Source of the DNA: Candidatus Alistipes excrementipullorum
GTDB taxonomy: Bacteria; Bacteroidota; Bacteroidia; Bacteroidales; Rikenellaceae
Direction: 5' to 3'
Length of the DNA stretch: 7,518 nt
NCBI GenBank assembly: GCA_019113665.1
Contig: DXGW01000047.1
Span: 1-7,518, forward strand
Below, piece by piece: positions 1 to 6,712 of the stretch. The translations under genes and the position numbers were made by a program. A model generated the notes under the pieces. That model was not told where the DNA came from and did no database searches. It saw nothing but the letters and a program-made list of their open reading frames with translations. Position 1 is the stretch's first letter. Each line of letters starts with the position of its first letter.

Positions 1-1
1 T

Positions 2-1582
2 ATATCGATAGAGACCGTAACCCCGGAGGATAACGTATTTGATCAGTATGACCATGTGCAAATACTTGTACAGGGGGCTTCGGCATACCTTAAGATGAAT
101 CCCGACCGCTATGAATTGCGTGATGTGACACGTGCAATGGTCATTTCTCGTGTCGCAGGTTCGGCGTCTGACGTGCCTGTAAAGGAGAAATACATGAGCG
201 AGCTTACAGATGATGATATCTACACTTATGTAACGCTTAAGGATGTAGAGTTCCCGATACGTAAGGGCGGTTTGACTCCTATCAACGGCGGTTATGCCAT
301 CGAGACCAATGCAAGCCGTTTGAGCAAGTATCCATTGCTCGTCCGCGATATAAACGGAGATGCCATGTATATGATGACAAATACTACCTGCAAATATCGT
401 AGTGACGGTACCCGTCTGCCTTACGGTTCTGGTAAGATATCGGGTGTGATTGTTCACGAGCGTTTCTCGCGTTTCGAGTGGCGTAACGGTGCAGACCCCG
501 CTGAGATGGACGATGATCCGACTCTGGGATATATTGGCCGTTACCAGATACGTCACCAAAACAAGAGCGATATCTGGGATAACATGAACGACAGCGTTGA
601 AGATGGTTTCTCGGCTCTTCTGACTGAGTACCGTTATTGGAATCCTGACTTGGAGAACAAGGTTCAGCGTCCTACATACGGAACAAATGGTTGGTTGACT
701 CATACATATCAGAAAAAGTATTCTGATTCGGCCGATAATGAATATTTCCAGCAGTCATATCAGCAGTATATGTATGGTGGCGGTACATACGATTATCTTG
801 GACCGGTAGGTAATAACGCTTCGTACTATTTCGGTGCTAACTATGGCAACAAAAATGGTATTGGTATCGTAATTGATCCGAACAAGGAGAGTTGGAATCC
901 TTTGATGGATGATTTCGTCAGCCATAATCCCGACGGAACACTCGAGTGGTGCGGCCCGTATGCTGCAGATACGAAGTATGTTGGTTGTGGCGTTGGTGGA
1001 TGGACAAGCAATGAGGCTATACCGACAAATTCCAATCAGATAAACTATAATGGTAGTTCCTCAATGCGAGGAAAGGGTAATGTTAACGGTGCATGTTGGG
1101 TAGCTTTCGGTAGCCATTATTGGTGGGACGACGATACCGACAGACCGTATGGCTGGCTGATCAATGTATCTACGGCAGGAATTTCTTCTTCGCAGGTTTC
1201 GATGCAGATATCTGTAATGAATGCGCAGCAATCCTTCTTCTCTCCGAGATTCTGGTGTGCCGAGTGGTCGTTGACCGATTCGCAGGCACCCGAGGACGAT
1301 AGCAAGTGGAATATGATAGGCGAGTACACCGTACCTGACGTATCAGTATGGTCGAATACTCTCTATTCGTCGATTACCGCATTCAAGACTATTAACTTCG
1401 AACTGCCGCAGGAGATTCTCGGACATGAAAATGTCTATATCCGTCTGCGTCCGACGAGTGACCTGTGCAGTAACGGCGCCGATTATGCCAATGCTCGACT
1501 GCGAGACAGTAAGAGTGGTGCGGCTGAGGCTGGTGAACACGCAAGTTATCTCTCTTACTTTGCAATACGTTATAACAGATAG
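2..1582 (+). CDS. Exported substrate-binding-type protein, probably DUF5689 family (5' end outside window)
   Basis: The frame is open to the left edge of the window, so 526 C-terminal residues are visible and the true start lies upstream; the GTG at 56 is internal. The first ~180 visible residues resemble the Bacteroidetes DUF5689 family. They contain a segment like VEFPIRKGGLTPINGGY, then LLVRDINGDAMYMMTN, then GKISGVIVHERFSRFEW leading to IGRYQIRHQ. This likeness is from memory, not a search. The second half is rich in Trp, Tyr, Asn and Gly (for example HYWWDDD) and looks like a beta-sandwich, carbohydrate-binding or choice-of-anchor type domain. No catalytic motif is visible. Such proteins are usually outer-membrane lipoproteins next to SusC/SusD pairs, but the signal peptide cannot be seen here. 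It lies on the same strand as the two phosphoesterase genes and ends just before a hairpin. Its coding sequence is noticeably more AT-rich than the rest of the window. I am sure it is a real gene, moderately sure of the family, and unsure of the function. Confidence 0.6.
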   Translation: MSIETVTPEDNVFDQYDHVQILVQGASAYLKMNPDRYELRDVTRAMVISRVAGSASDVPVKEKYMSELTDDDIYTYVTLKDVEFPIRKGGLTPINGGYAIETNASRLSKYPLLVRDINGDAMYMMTNTTCKYRSDGTRLPYGSGKISGVIVHERFSRFEWRNGADPAEMDDDPTLGYIGRYQIRHQNKSDIWDNMNDSVEDGFSALLTEYRYWNPDLENKVQRPTYGTNGWLTHTYQKKYSDSADNEYFQQSYQQYMYGGGTYDYLGPVGNNASYYFGANYGNKNGIGIVIDPNKESWNPLMDDFVSHNPDGTLEWCGPYAADTKYVGCGVGGWTSNEAIPTNSNQINYNGSSSMRGKGNVNGACWVAFGSHYWWDDDTDRPYGWLINVSTAGISSSQVSMQISVMNAQQSFFSPRFWCAEWSLTDSQAPEDDSKWNMIGEYTVPDVSVWSNTLYSSITAFKTINFELPQEILGHENVYIRLRPTSDLCSNGADYANARLRDSKSGAAEAGEHASYLSYFAIRYNR

Positions 1583-1604
1583 CAGCATTGCATGATATCA
1601 ACCG

Positions 1605-1637
1605 AAGCGGGGAGGGGTTTTACCCTTTCCCCGTTTT
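1605..1637 (+). terminator. Rho-independent terminator or attenuator between the DUF5689-like gene and the EEP gene
   Basis: A 10-bp stem pairs 1608-1617 with 1624-1633 (two G-U pairs inside) around a six-base loop, TTTTAC. The outer A-rich bases at 1605-1606 can pair with the T run that follows (TTTT, 1634-1637). It begins 22 nt after the stop at 1582 and ends only 19 nt before the ATG at 1657. That leaves no room for a separate promoter downstream of it, so the next two genes need read-through or a promoter placed further upstream. It may therefore act as a partial terminator that lowers enzyme expression relative to the binding protein. Confidence 0.7.
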
Positions 1638-1656
1638 GGTCTTATAAAGCAAACAT

Positions 1657-2568
1657 ATGAAAAGATTACTGTTGAGCATATTGTTGTCGGCTGCCGTGTG
1701 CGGTTGGTCGGCAACGGCGCAGAATACCTCAGCCGCACAGGTGGCGGTCGATGAGGCTGCTCTGGCAAAGGTTGCTGCCAAGGCGGATCTGAAGCTTATG
1801 TCGTTCAATATCCGTTACTACAAACCCGGAGCTGATGGCGACAATTGTTGGGAGAACCGTCGTAATGCCGTTCTTAAGGTGGTACGCGAAGAGAATCCAG
1901 ATATTGTCGGATTTCAGGAACCGCATCGTCCGCAGGTTGATTTCCTGAAGATCAATTTGAGTGATTACGGCAGCCTCGATATGGGACGCGATGCAGATAC
2001 CGACATAAAGAAACGTCCCGACGGTGGCGAGCATCTTATGCTCATGTACCGCAAGTCTCGGTTCATATTGCTCGACAGCGGCTTTTTCTGGTTGAGCGAA
2101 ACTCCTGACCGTCCTTCGCGCGGTTGGGACGCCATGTGCCGTCGCGTAACGGTATGGGGCAAGTTCCGCGACAGGAAATCGGGCAAGGAGTTTTACTACT
2201 TCGATACCCATTTCGACCATGTCGGCACCAATGCCCGCAAACACGAGGCTGAGATGATCGTGGAGCACATGAAAGAGATTGCCGGTGACAAGGCGGCCGT
2301 GATCATGTCGGGCGACCTCAATACGACATTCGATAACGAGGCCCTTGCGCCTTTGCGCGGGTGGATGGACGGTGCACGTGAGACTGCACCCGTAACCGAC
2401 TCGCTGCCTACGTTCAATGAATGGGGAGTACGCGATCTGTGGATAGACCATATATTCTACCGAAATGTCAAGGTGTTGGGGTATCGTACGATAATGAACG
2501 ATGCGGCACGTTACGGTGTTCCATATACGTCGGACCACAATCCCATAACTGCATTCTTCAAACTCTGA
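1657..2568 (+). CDS. Secreted endonuclease/exonuclease/phosphatase (EEP) family hydrolase
   Basis: This 303-residue protein carries the full set of EEP-fold (DNase I/sphingomyelinase/inositol phosphatase superfamily) motifs. These are MSFNIRY with Asn51, GFQEP with the metal-binding Glu88, DTHFDH with His185, SGDLNTT with Asp220 and Asn222, IDHIFYR near 263-269, and the terminal SDHNPI with Asp293 and catalytic His294. The family cleaves phosphodiester or phosphomonoester bonds using Mg2+; the substrate here is unknown. Residues 1-21 form a signal peptide (basic start, hydrophobic core, cleavage likely after ATA). Cys15 does not sit in a convincing lipobox, so I expect a soluble periplasmic or released enzyme. 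The start is chosen because it gives this signal peptide. There is no clear Shine-Dalgarno, which is normal for Bacteroidetes. The gene is followed after 4 nt by the phosphoesterase lipoprotein gene, so the two are almost certainly co-translated and act on related substrates. Confidence is high for the fold and low for nuclease versus lipid or sugar phosphodiesterase. Confidence 0.9.
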   Translation: MKRLLLSILLSAAVCGWSATAQNTSAAQVAVDEAALAKVAAKADLKLMSFNIRYYKPGADGDNCWENRRNAVLKVVREENPDIVGFQEPHRPQVDFLKINLSDYGSLDMGRDADTDIKKRPDGGEHLMLMYRKSRFILLDSGFFWLSETPDRPSRGWDAMCRRVTVWGKFRDRKSGKEFYYFDTHFDHVGTNARKHEAEMIVEHMKEIAGDKAAVIMSGDLNTTFDNEALAPLRGWMDGARETAPVTDSLPTFNEWGVRDLWIDHIFYRNVKVLGYRTIMNDAARYGVPYTSDHNPITAFFKL

Positions 2569-2572
2569 TAAT

Positions 2573-4249
2573 ATGAAAATCAAAAATCTGTTTATTTTGC
2601 TGGCGGCAACGTTCGCCTTGACCGTATTCAATGTGTCGTGCCAGAAGTCCGGAACCGAAGGAGGTGATACCGAGAAACCGGAAGAACCCGAGGAACCGGA
2701 AGATCCCGATGGAATTGACTGGTCGCAGATCGATTCCCAGGCTACGGTGCGCGGTGTCGTCACATGTGACGGTGAGGGCGTACAGGGAGTAGTCGTTACC
2801 GACGGTGTCAACATGACCCGCACCAACAAACAGGGTGCATATGGCCTGCGTACGTCGTCCGATCAGTCCAAACTTGTATATCTGACTATTCCGTCGGGAT
2901 ACGAAATCGCATCGACACGCGGATTCATACCGTATTTTTATCGTCGCATATCGGCACCCACGAGCGTGGACAAGGTACAGCAGCACGATTTTACCCTCAA
3001 GAAGGTAAACAATGACAACCATATCATGATCGTGTCGGCTGACATGCATATCCGCAACAGGTCCATGATCAAGAGCACGTCGGCTACCACGCCGTCGATC
3101 TGCCCGCCGGCCAACGAGCTTGACTCGACGACCTTCCGCCGCACGTATCTCGCGTCGTTGCGCAATTATATCAAGACATTGCCTGCCGGCGTACGTGTCT
3201 ACGGCATGAACCTTGGTGACATGACCCAGGAATCGCACTGGACCGGAGCCAACAAGGCCGATATACCCAACTATGTCAATGTTCTCGAACGCGGCTGCAT
3301 GCCCATACAGACATTCCATCTTATCGGCAACCATGACCATGACATGGCGGTTCAGAATATTGCCGATGACGATGATTCGGCTGCCGAGCTTGCATATATG
3401 GCGGCATTCGGCCCGACATACTATGCAGTGAATATCGGCAAGGTGCACTATGTTGTGCTCGACAACATGAAGTATATCAACAATGGCGGTGACCGTGCCT
3501 TCGATATACGTCTTAACCAGAAACAACTTGACTGGATACAGAAAGATGCCAACTATATGCCGGCCGATATCGAGCGTATCGTCATAGCATGGCATTGCGC
3601 GTCGTTCCGCCGCAATCCGGGGGCCACTTCGCCTAATCCGATGACCAATGCCAATGAGGTCCTCGATGTCTACAAGGACAAGAATGTCCCCATAACCATA
3701 TGGTCGGGTCACCAGCACATAGCCGAGACTGTCAGCGTACCGCGCGCTGACGTGGAGGCTACCGAATATGTTCACCCTGCAGTTTGCGGTGCATGGTGGT
3801 ATTTCCCGCTCTGCATTGACGGTGCTCCGTCTACCTATACTGTGTATGATTTCAATGGCGGTACATTGGCGAGCCGTACGAGCGTCAATTTCAATGAGCC
3901 TGACGGGCAGTATTGCCGTGTCTACAATTCGGGGCAGACTACGGCAGACGGCAAGAAGGTCATACGCATGAATGTGTGGGATTGGCATACGAACTGGAAG
4001 TTCGAGTGCCTTGAAAACGGCGCTACCGTTCCGTCTGCGCAGTTGCAGCCTGTACGTCTGTATGACGATGCTTATGTTTCGGCTCACGATGCTTGCGGCA
4101 ACGATATAGATTCGTTCGATTTTCTCAACAAGTACCGTACGGACCATATGCTCGAGTACACGCCGGTCAATCCGGACGCCGAAATCCAGATTACGGCGAC
4201 CGACGAGTTCGGCAAACAGCTGTTTGTCATAAAGACAAAGATCGAATAG
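2573..4249 (+). CDS. Calcineurin-like metallophosphoesterase lipoprotein with N- and C-terminal accessory domains
   Basis: This 558-residue protein starts with a lipoprotein signal peptide ending in FNVSC (Cys23 is the lipidated residue). An acidic, Pro/Glu-rich linker of about 24 residues follows (PEEPEEPEDP at 36-45). Residues ~56-145 look like the transthyretin-like MetallophosN domain (VRGVVTCDGEGVQGVVV, then a TNKQGAY turn). Residues ~148-400 are the catalytic metallophosphoesterase core with every metal-ligand motif present: ADMH (Asp157, His159), GD (Asp216), GNHD (Asn253, His254), AWH (His341) and GHQH (His380, His382). Residues ~400-558 match the expected MetallophosC region. The family hydrolyses phosphomonoesters or phosphodiesters with two metal ions; the substrate is unknown. 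The 4-nt gap from the EEP gene indicates one operon and probably translational coupling. The acidic stretch just after Cys23 resembles the negatively charged tethers of surface-exposed Bacteroidetes lipoproteins, but no textbook export signal directly follows the Cys. The gene ends 24 nt before a strong terminator. Confidence 0.92.
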   Translation: MKIKNLFILLAATFALTVFNVSCQKSGTEGGDTEKPEEPEEPEDPDGIDWSQIDSQATVRGVVTCDGEGVQGVVVTDGVNMTRTNKQGAYGLRTSSDQSKLVYLTIPSGYEIASTRGFIPYFYRRISAPTSVDKVQQHDFTLKKVNNDNHIMIVSADMHIRNRSMIKSTSATTPSICPPANELDSTTFRRTYLASLRNYIKTLPAGVRVYGMNLGDMTQESHWTGANKADIPNYVNVLERGCMPIQTFHLIGNHDHDMAVQNIADDDDSAAELAYMAAFGPTYYAVNIGKVHYVVLDNMKYINNGGDRAFDIRLNQKQLDWIQKDANYMPADIERIVIAWHCASFRRNPGATSPNPMTNANEVLDVYKDKNVPITIWSGHQHIAETVSVPRADVEATEYVHPAVCGAWWYFPLCIDGAPSTYTVYDFNGGTLASRTSVNFNEPDGQYCRVYNSGQTTADGKKVIRMNVWDWHTNWKFECLENGATVPSAQLQPVRLYDDAYVSAHDACGNDIDSFDFLNKYRTDHMLEYTPVNPDAEIQITATDEFGKQLFVIKTKIE

Positions 4250-4273
4250 ACAGCCCGAGTGCCGTTGGACAAG

Positions 4274-4306
4274 AAAAGGCCGGACATCGTTGATGTCCGG
4301 CCTTTT
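4274..4306. terminator. Bidirectional rho-independent terminator between convergent genes
   Basis: A perfect 11-bp GC-rich stem (4278-4288 with 4292-4302) closes a three-base GTT loop. It is extended by four A-T pairs, so the + strand transcript ends in TTTTT and the - strand transcript ends in TTTT. It sits between the stop of the phosphoesterase gene (4249) and the stop of the GH3 gene (4325, opposite strand), and can end transcription of both. Confidence 0.95.
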
Positions 4307-4324
4307 TGTTAGTTTGCTGTCGGT

Positions 4325-6409
4325 TTATTTTGCCGTGAGCGTGAGCTCGCAGTCGATGTCTGCCGATGACGTGCCGAGCGATATGGTGAAGTCGCCCTTG
4401 TTCACGTCCCAGTCATGCGTGGTGTCGTTCCAGAACGCAAGGTCCTGCCACTCTACCTCGAACTCCACAACGCTCTTCCCGTTGGGGGCGAGGGTTACTT
4501 TCCGGAATCCCTTGAGTTCCTTCTTCGGGCGCAGAACCGTGGGGTTGTTCTCCGAAACGTAGAGCTGTACGACTTCGGCACCCTCACGGTCACCGGTATT
4601 CGTCAGCGTGACACTTACCTTTACGGGCTTGTCGGCCGTGATGGTCTTCGACGAGAGCTTTGCCTTGTCGAGCGAGAATGTGGTGTACGAAAGGCCGAAA
4701 CCGAACGGGAACAGGGGTTCGATGCCCTTGGTCTCATACCATCGGTAGCCGACCAGAACCGACTCGTCGTAGTTCACGTCGAATACGCGGTAGAAATATT
4801 CGTTCACATTGCGCATGAGTTTGGCACCTTTCGGGACGCTGTTCTTGGCCGGGGAGTCGGCAAATTCCTTCTCGATGGTCATCGGGAGCTTGCCAGAGGG
4901 GTTTACTTTTCCGGTGATTACATCGGCAATGGCGCGGAATCCGTTCTGCCCGGGATACCAGCCGTAGATTATTGCGGCGCAGTCATCGGCCCAGCCTGTC
5001 ATGCGTATGCCCGAGCCTGAGTTTACGAGTACGATGGTGTTCGCATTGGCTGCAACTATCTTTTTGACGGCAGCCTCCTCTTTTGAGGGCAGGGCGAAGG
5101 GACGCTCGACGCTCTCGGAGTCGACCGTGCCGACGCTTACGATCACCGCATCGGCCTCGCGGATCGTCTCCTCGCTCGGATCGGCTATGAATACCACGTT
5201 GTTGCCGAATACTTCGCGCAGAGCCTTGGCCAGTGTCACGTTGTTGTATCCGGGAACGGCGGCCGAACCCTGTCCGCGGGGAATCTCGTTGATGAATTTA
5301 CCGGTTACGAGCACCTTGCGGCCGACCTTCGGATCGAAGGGCAGTATGCCGTTGTTCTTGAGCAGGACGATACCTTCGGTCGCAACCTTGTAGGCATTGG
5401 CTTCATGCTCGGGGAACTTTGCGAGCAGCGACGGGTCGTATTTCTCGCGGTCGTAGAAGTCGAAGGCTATGCAGGTGGCGATTATCGGACGGATCATATC
5501 CTCGATCTGCTTCTCCGTAACCTTGCCTTCGGCCAGCAGGTCGCCGGCCGTCTTGTCGATGTAGAACTGCGGAGTGCCCGGCATCTCGATGTTCTGTCCC
5601 GACTTGATCACCTTTTCCCAGTCGTAGATCGATTTCCAGTCGGTCATGATACCGCCCTTGAAACCGAGGTAGCCGCGGAGCAGATCCTTGATCACGTACT
5701 CGCTCTGTCCGGCCCATTCGCCGTTTACCTGGTTGTACGACGTCATCACCGTTGCTACGCCGGCATCTATTCCCGCCTTGAATCCGGGCAGGTATATTTC
5801 GTGCATTGCGCGCTCGTCAACCACCGAGTTCGAGCGGCGGCGGTAGAATTCGAGATTGTTGCACACGAAATGCTTCATGCAGGCTGCCGTTCCCGTCGAC
5901 TGCATTCCGGCGACGTATTTTTCAGCCATTCGCGAGGTCAGGTAGGGGTCCTCGCCGAAATATTCGAAATTGCGTCCGCACTGCGAATCGCGGTATATGT
6001 TTATGCCGGGACCGAGCAGCACCTCGACACCTCCGGCGCGGCACTCTTCGCCCACCGATTTTGCATACGTGTATGCAAGGTCGGGATTGAACGTTGCTGA
6101 AAGCATGATGGGGCAGGGGAATGCCGTCGACTTTTCGAGTTGCTTGAGCGTGCTCGAAGCCGGCAGGTTGGTGCGTATGTGCACGCCCTGTGTGGCGTCG
6201 GAGAGATAGACGTAGGGTATTCCCTTCTCGGGAACGCCGTTAAAGAAGAATTCGCTGTAACCCTGGGTCATTCGTACCTTCTCCTCGGTCGTCAGTTTCG
6301 AGATTACTTCATCGGCTTTTTTGTAAGCCTCTTCCCAGCTCATCTTCTGCTGGGCACCGACACTGCCTGCAAAAGCGACTGCGGCAAGTAGTAACAGTGT
6401 TTTTTTCAT
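4325..6409 (-). CDS. Exported glycoside hydrolase family 3 enzyme (beta-glucosidase-like)
   Basis: This 694-residue protein is likely an exo-acting beta-glycosidase releasing terminal sugars in the periplasm. A signal peptide spans residues 1-19, with cleavage near VGA-QQ. The GH3 TIM-barrel domain (~25-320) shows RNFEYFGEDP (146-155), the Lys179-His180 pair, DERAMHEIYLPGF (198-210) and the nucleophile motif GGIMTDW with Asp257. The alpha/beta sandwich (~335-520) has GIVLLKNNGILP and the acid/base candidate Glu432 in ESVERPFALP. FPFGFGLSY (567-575) leads into a C-terminal fibronectin-III-like domain (~578-694). It has no PA14 insertion, so it is at the short end of three-domain GH3 enzymes. 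The nucleophile motif reads MTDW rather than the common MSDW, a conservative change. The exact sugar (glucose, xylose or other) cannot be called. The 45-nt gap (6410-6454) behind the TSCPD gene holds no terminator and no TAnnTTTG promoter that I can find, so some read-through from the yajC promoter is likely. The start is preceded by an A-rich stretch without a Shine-Dalgarno. Confidence 0.95.
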   Translation of the reverse strand: MKKTLLLLAAVAFAGSVGAQQKMSWEEAYKKADEVISKLTTEEKVRMTQGYSEFFFNGVPEKGIPYVYLSDATQGVHIRTNLPASSTLKQLEKSTAFPCPIMLSATFNPDLAYTYAKSVGEECRAGGVEVLLGPGINIYRDSQCGRNFEYFGEDPYLTSRMAEKYVAGMQSTGTAACMKHFVCNNLEFYRRRSNSVVDERAMHEIYLPGFKAGIDAGVATVMTSYNQVNGEWAGQSEYVIKDLLRGYLGFKGGIMTDWKSIYDWEKVIKSGQNIEMPGTPQFYIDKTAGDLLAEGKVTEKQIEDMIRPIIATCIAFDFYDREKYDPSLLAKFPEHEANAYKVATEGIVLLKNNGILPFDPKVGRKVLVTGKFINEIPRGQGSAAVPGYNNVTLAKALREVFGNNVVFIADPSEETIREADAVIVSVGTVDSESVERPFALPSKEEAAVKKIVAANANTIVLVNSGSGIRMTGWADDCAAIIYGWYPGQNGFRAIADVITGKVNPSGKLPMTIEKEFADSPAKNSVPKGAKLMRNVNEYFYRVFDVNYDESVLVGYRWYETKGIEPLFPFGFGLSYTTFSLDKAKLSSKTITADKPVKVSVTLTNTGDREGAEVVQLYVSENNPTVLRPKKELKGFRKVTLAPNGKSVVEFEVEWQDLAFWNDTTHDWDVNKGDFTISLGTSSADIDCELTLTAK

Positions 6410-6454
6410 TTGGGATAGGTTTTGTTTATGGTTAATTTAACGCGATTGTCGTAT

Positions 6455-6703
6455 TCACTTCATGCTGCGCAGCGCCTTTGCCAGCTGGTCGGGACACGAT
6501 GTGCCTTTCCCGTGACAGTCTATGCCTTCGAGACGGCGTATGGCCTCGTCGACGTCCATGCCGCGCAGCAGGGCGGCCAATCCCTGGGTATTGCCGTGAC
6601 AACCTCCAACGAAATCGACGTCGAGGATAGTATTTCCCTCGACGTCGATCGTTATCAGTTTGGAGCATGTCCCCTGAGGGGTATACTTCAGACTTTGCTT
6701 CAT
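6455..6703 (-). CDS. Small stand-alone TSCPD-domain protein (TIGR03905-like)
   Basis: This 82-residue protein contains the diagnostic TSCPDQLAKAL motif at residues 68-78 and the GGCHGNTQGLAALLRGM block at 33-49. Both are features of the stand-alone TIGR03905 family, related to the C-terminal tail of adenosylcobalamin-dependent ribonucleotide reductases. Four cysteines (13, 35, 63, 70), with His36 and His64 each next to one, make a metal-binding site likely; that is inference. The family's function is not established. There is no signal peptide, so it is cytoplasmic. It begins 6 nt after the yajC stop codon and must share that transcript. An unusual perfect inverted repeat lies within its 5' half. 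Confidence 0.85.
   Translation of the reverse strand: MKQSLKYTPQGTCSKLITIDVEGNTILDVDFVGGCHGNTQGLAALLRGMDVDEAIRRLEGIDCHGKGTSCPDQLAKALRSMK
6614..6649. repeat. Perfect 13-bp inverted repeat inside the TSCPD gene
   Basis: Positions 6614-6626 are exactly complementary to 6637-6649, with a 10-base loop. Each arm contains the 10-bp palindrome TCGACGTCGA (6615-6624 and 6639-6648), and a related TCGACGTC occurs at 6549-6556. The arms encode the similar peptides IDVEG and LDVDF, so Asp-Val-Asp/Glu coding explains part of the match. The hairpin would form in mRNA about 55-90 nt after the start codon. Confidence 0.8.
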
Positions 6704-6707
6704 TCTG

Positions 6708-6712
6708 CCTTA
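6708..6712 (-). promoter_or_regulatory. TAAGG ribosome-binding site overlapping the yajC stop codon
   Basis: On the - strand the yajC stop codon TAA is followed by GG, giving TAAGG four bases before the TSCPD ATG. The spacing is short, but it is the most Shine-Dalgarno-like sequence near any start in the window and suggests coupled translation. Confidence 0.4.

Noticed and set aside
56..58. GTG as start of the first gene
   Set aside because: The frame is open to the left edge without a stop and the upstream residues continue the same style of sequence, so this GTG is an internal Val codon.
2683..2710. Short direct repeats (GAAGAACCCGAGGAACC-like) as a possible tandem repeat element
   Set aside because: They only encode the Pro/Glu lipoprotein tether PEEPEEPEDP, a common low-complexity linker.
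1729..2829. 366-codon open frame on the - strand across the EEP gene
   Set aside because: Same in-register shadow effect over the EEP gene. It runs through the gene junction into the next gene and has no recognisable protein features.
2558..4147. 529-codon open frame on the - strand across the phosphoesterase gene
   Set aside because: It is codon-for-codon in register with the sense gene, so it stays open only because the codons TTA, CTA and TCA are rare there. Its translation shows no motif, while the sense frame has a complete metallophosphoesterase.
4415..5020. 201-codon open frame on the + strand opposite the GH3 C-terminal region
   Set aside because: The opposite strand encodes the conserved GH3 C-terminal and fibronectin-like domains; this frame has no motifs and no start context.
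5405..6100. 231-codon open frame on the + strand inside the GH3 gene
   Set aside because: It is an in-register antisense shadow of a gene whose GH3 motifs are all on the - strand.
6430..6441. Near-palindrome GTTAATTTAAC before the GH3 gene as an operator
   Set aside because: It is short, AT-rich and imperfect at the centre; such sequences are expected by chance in an AT-rich intergenic gap.
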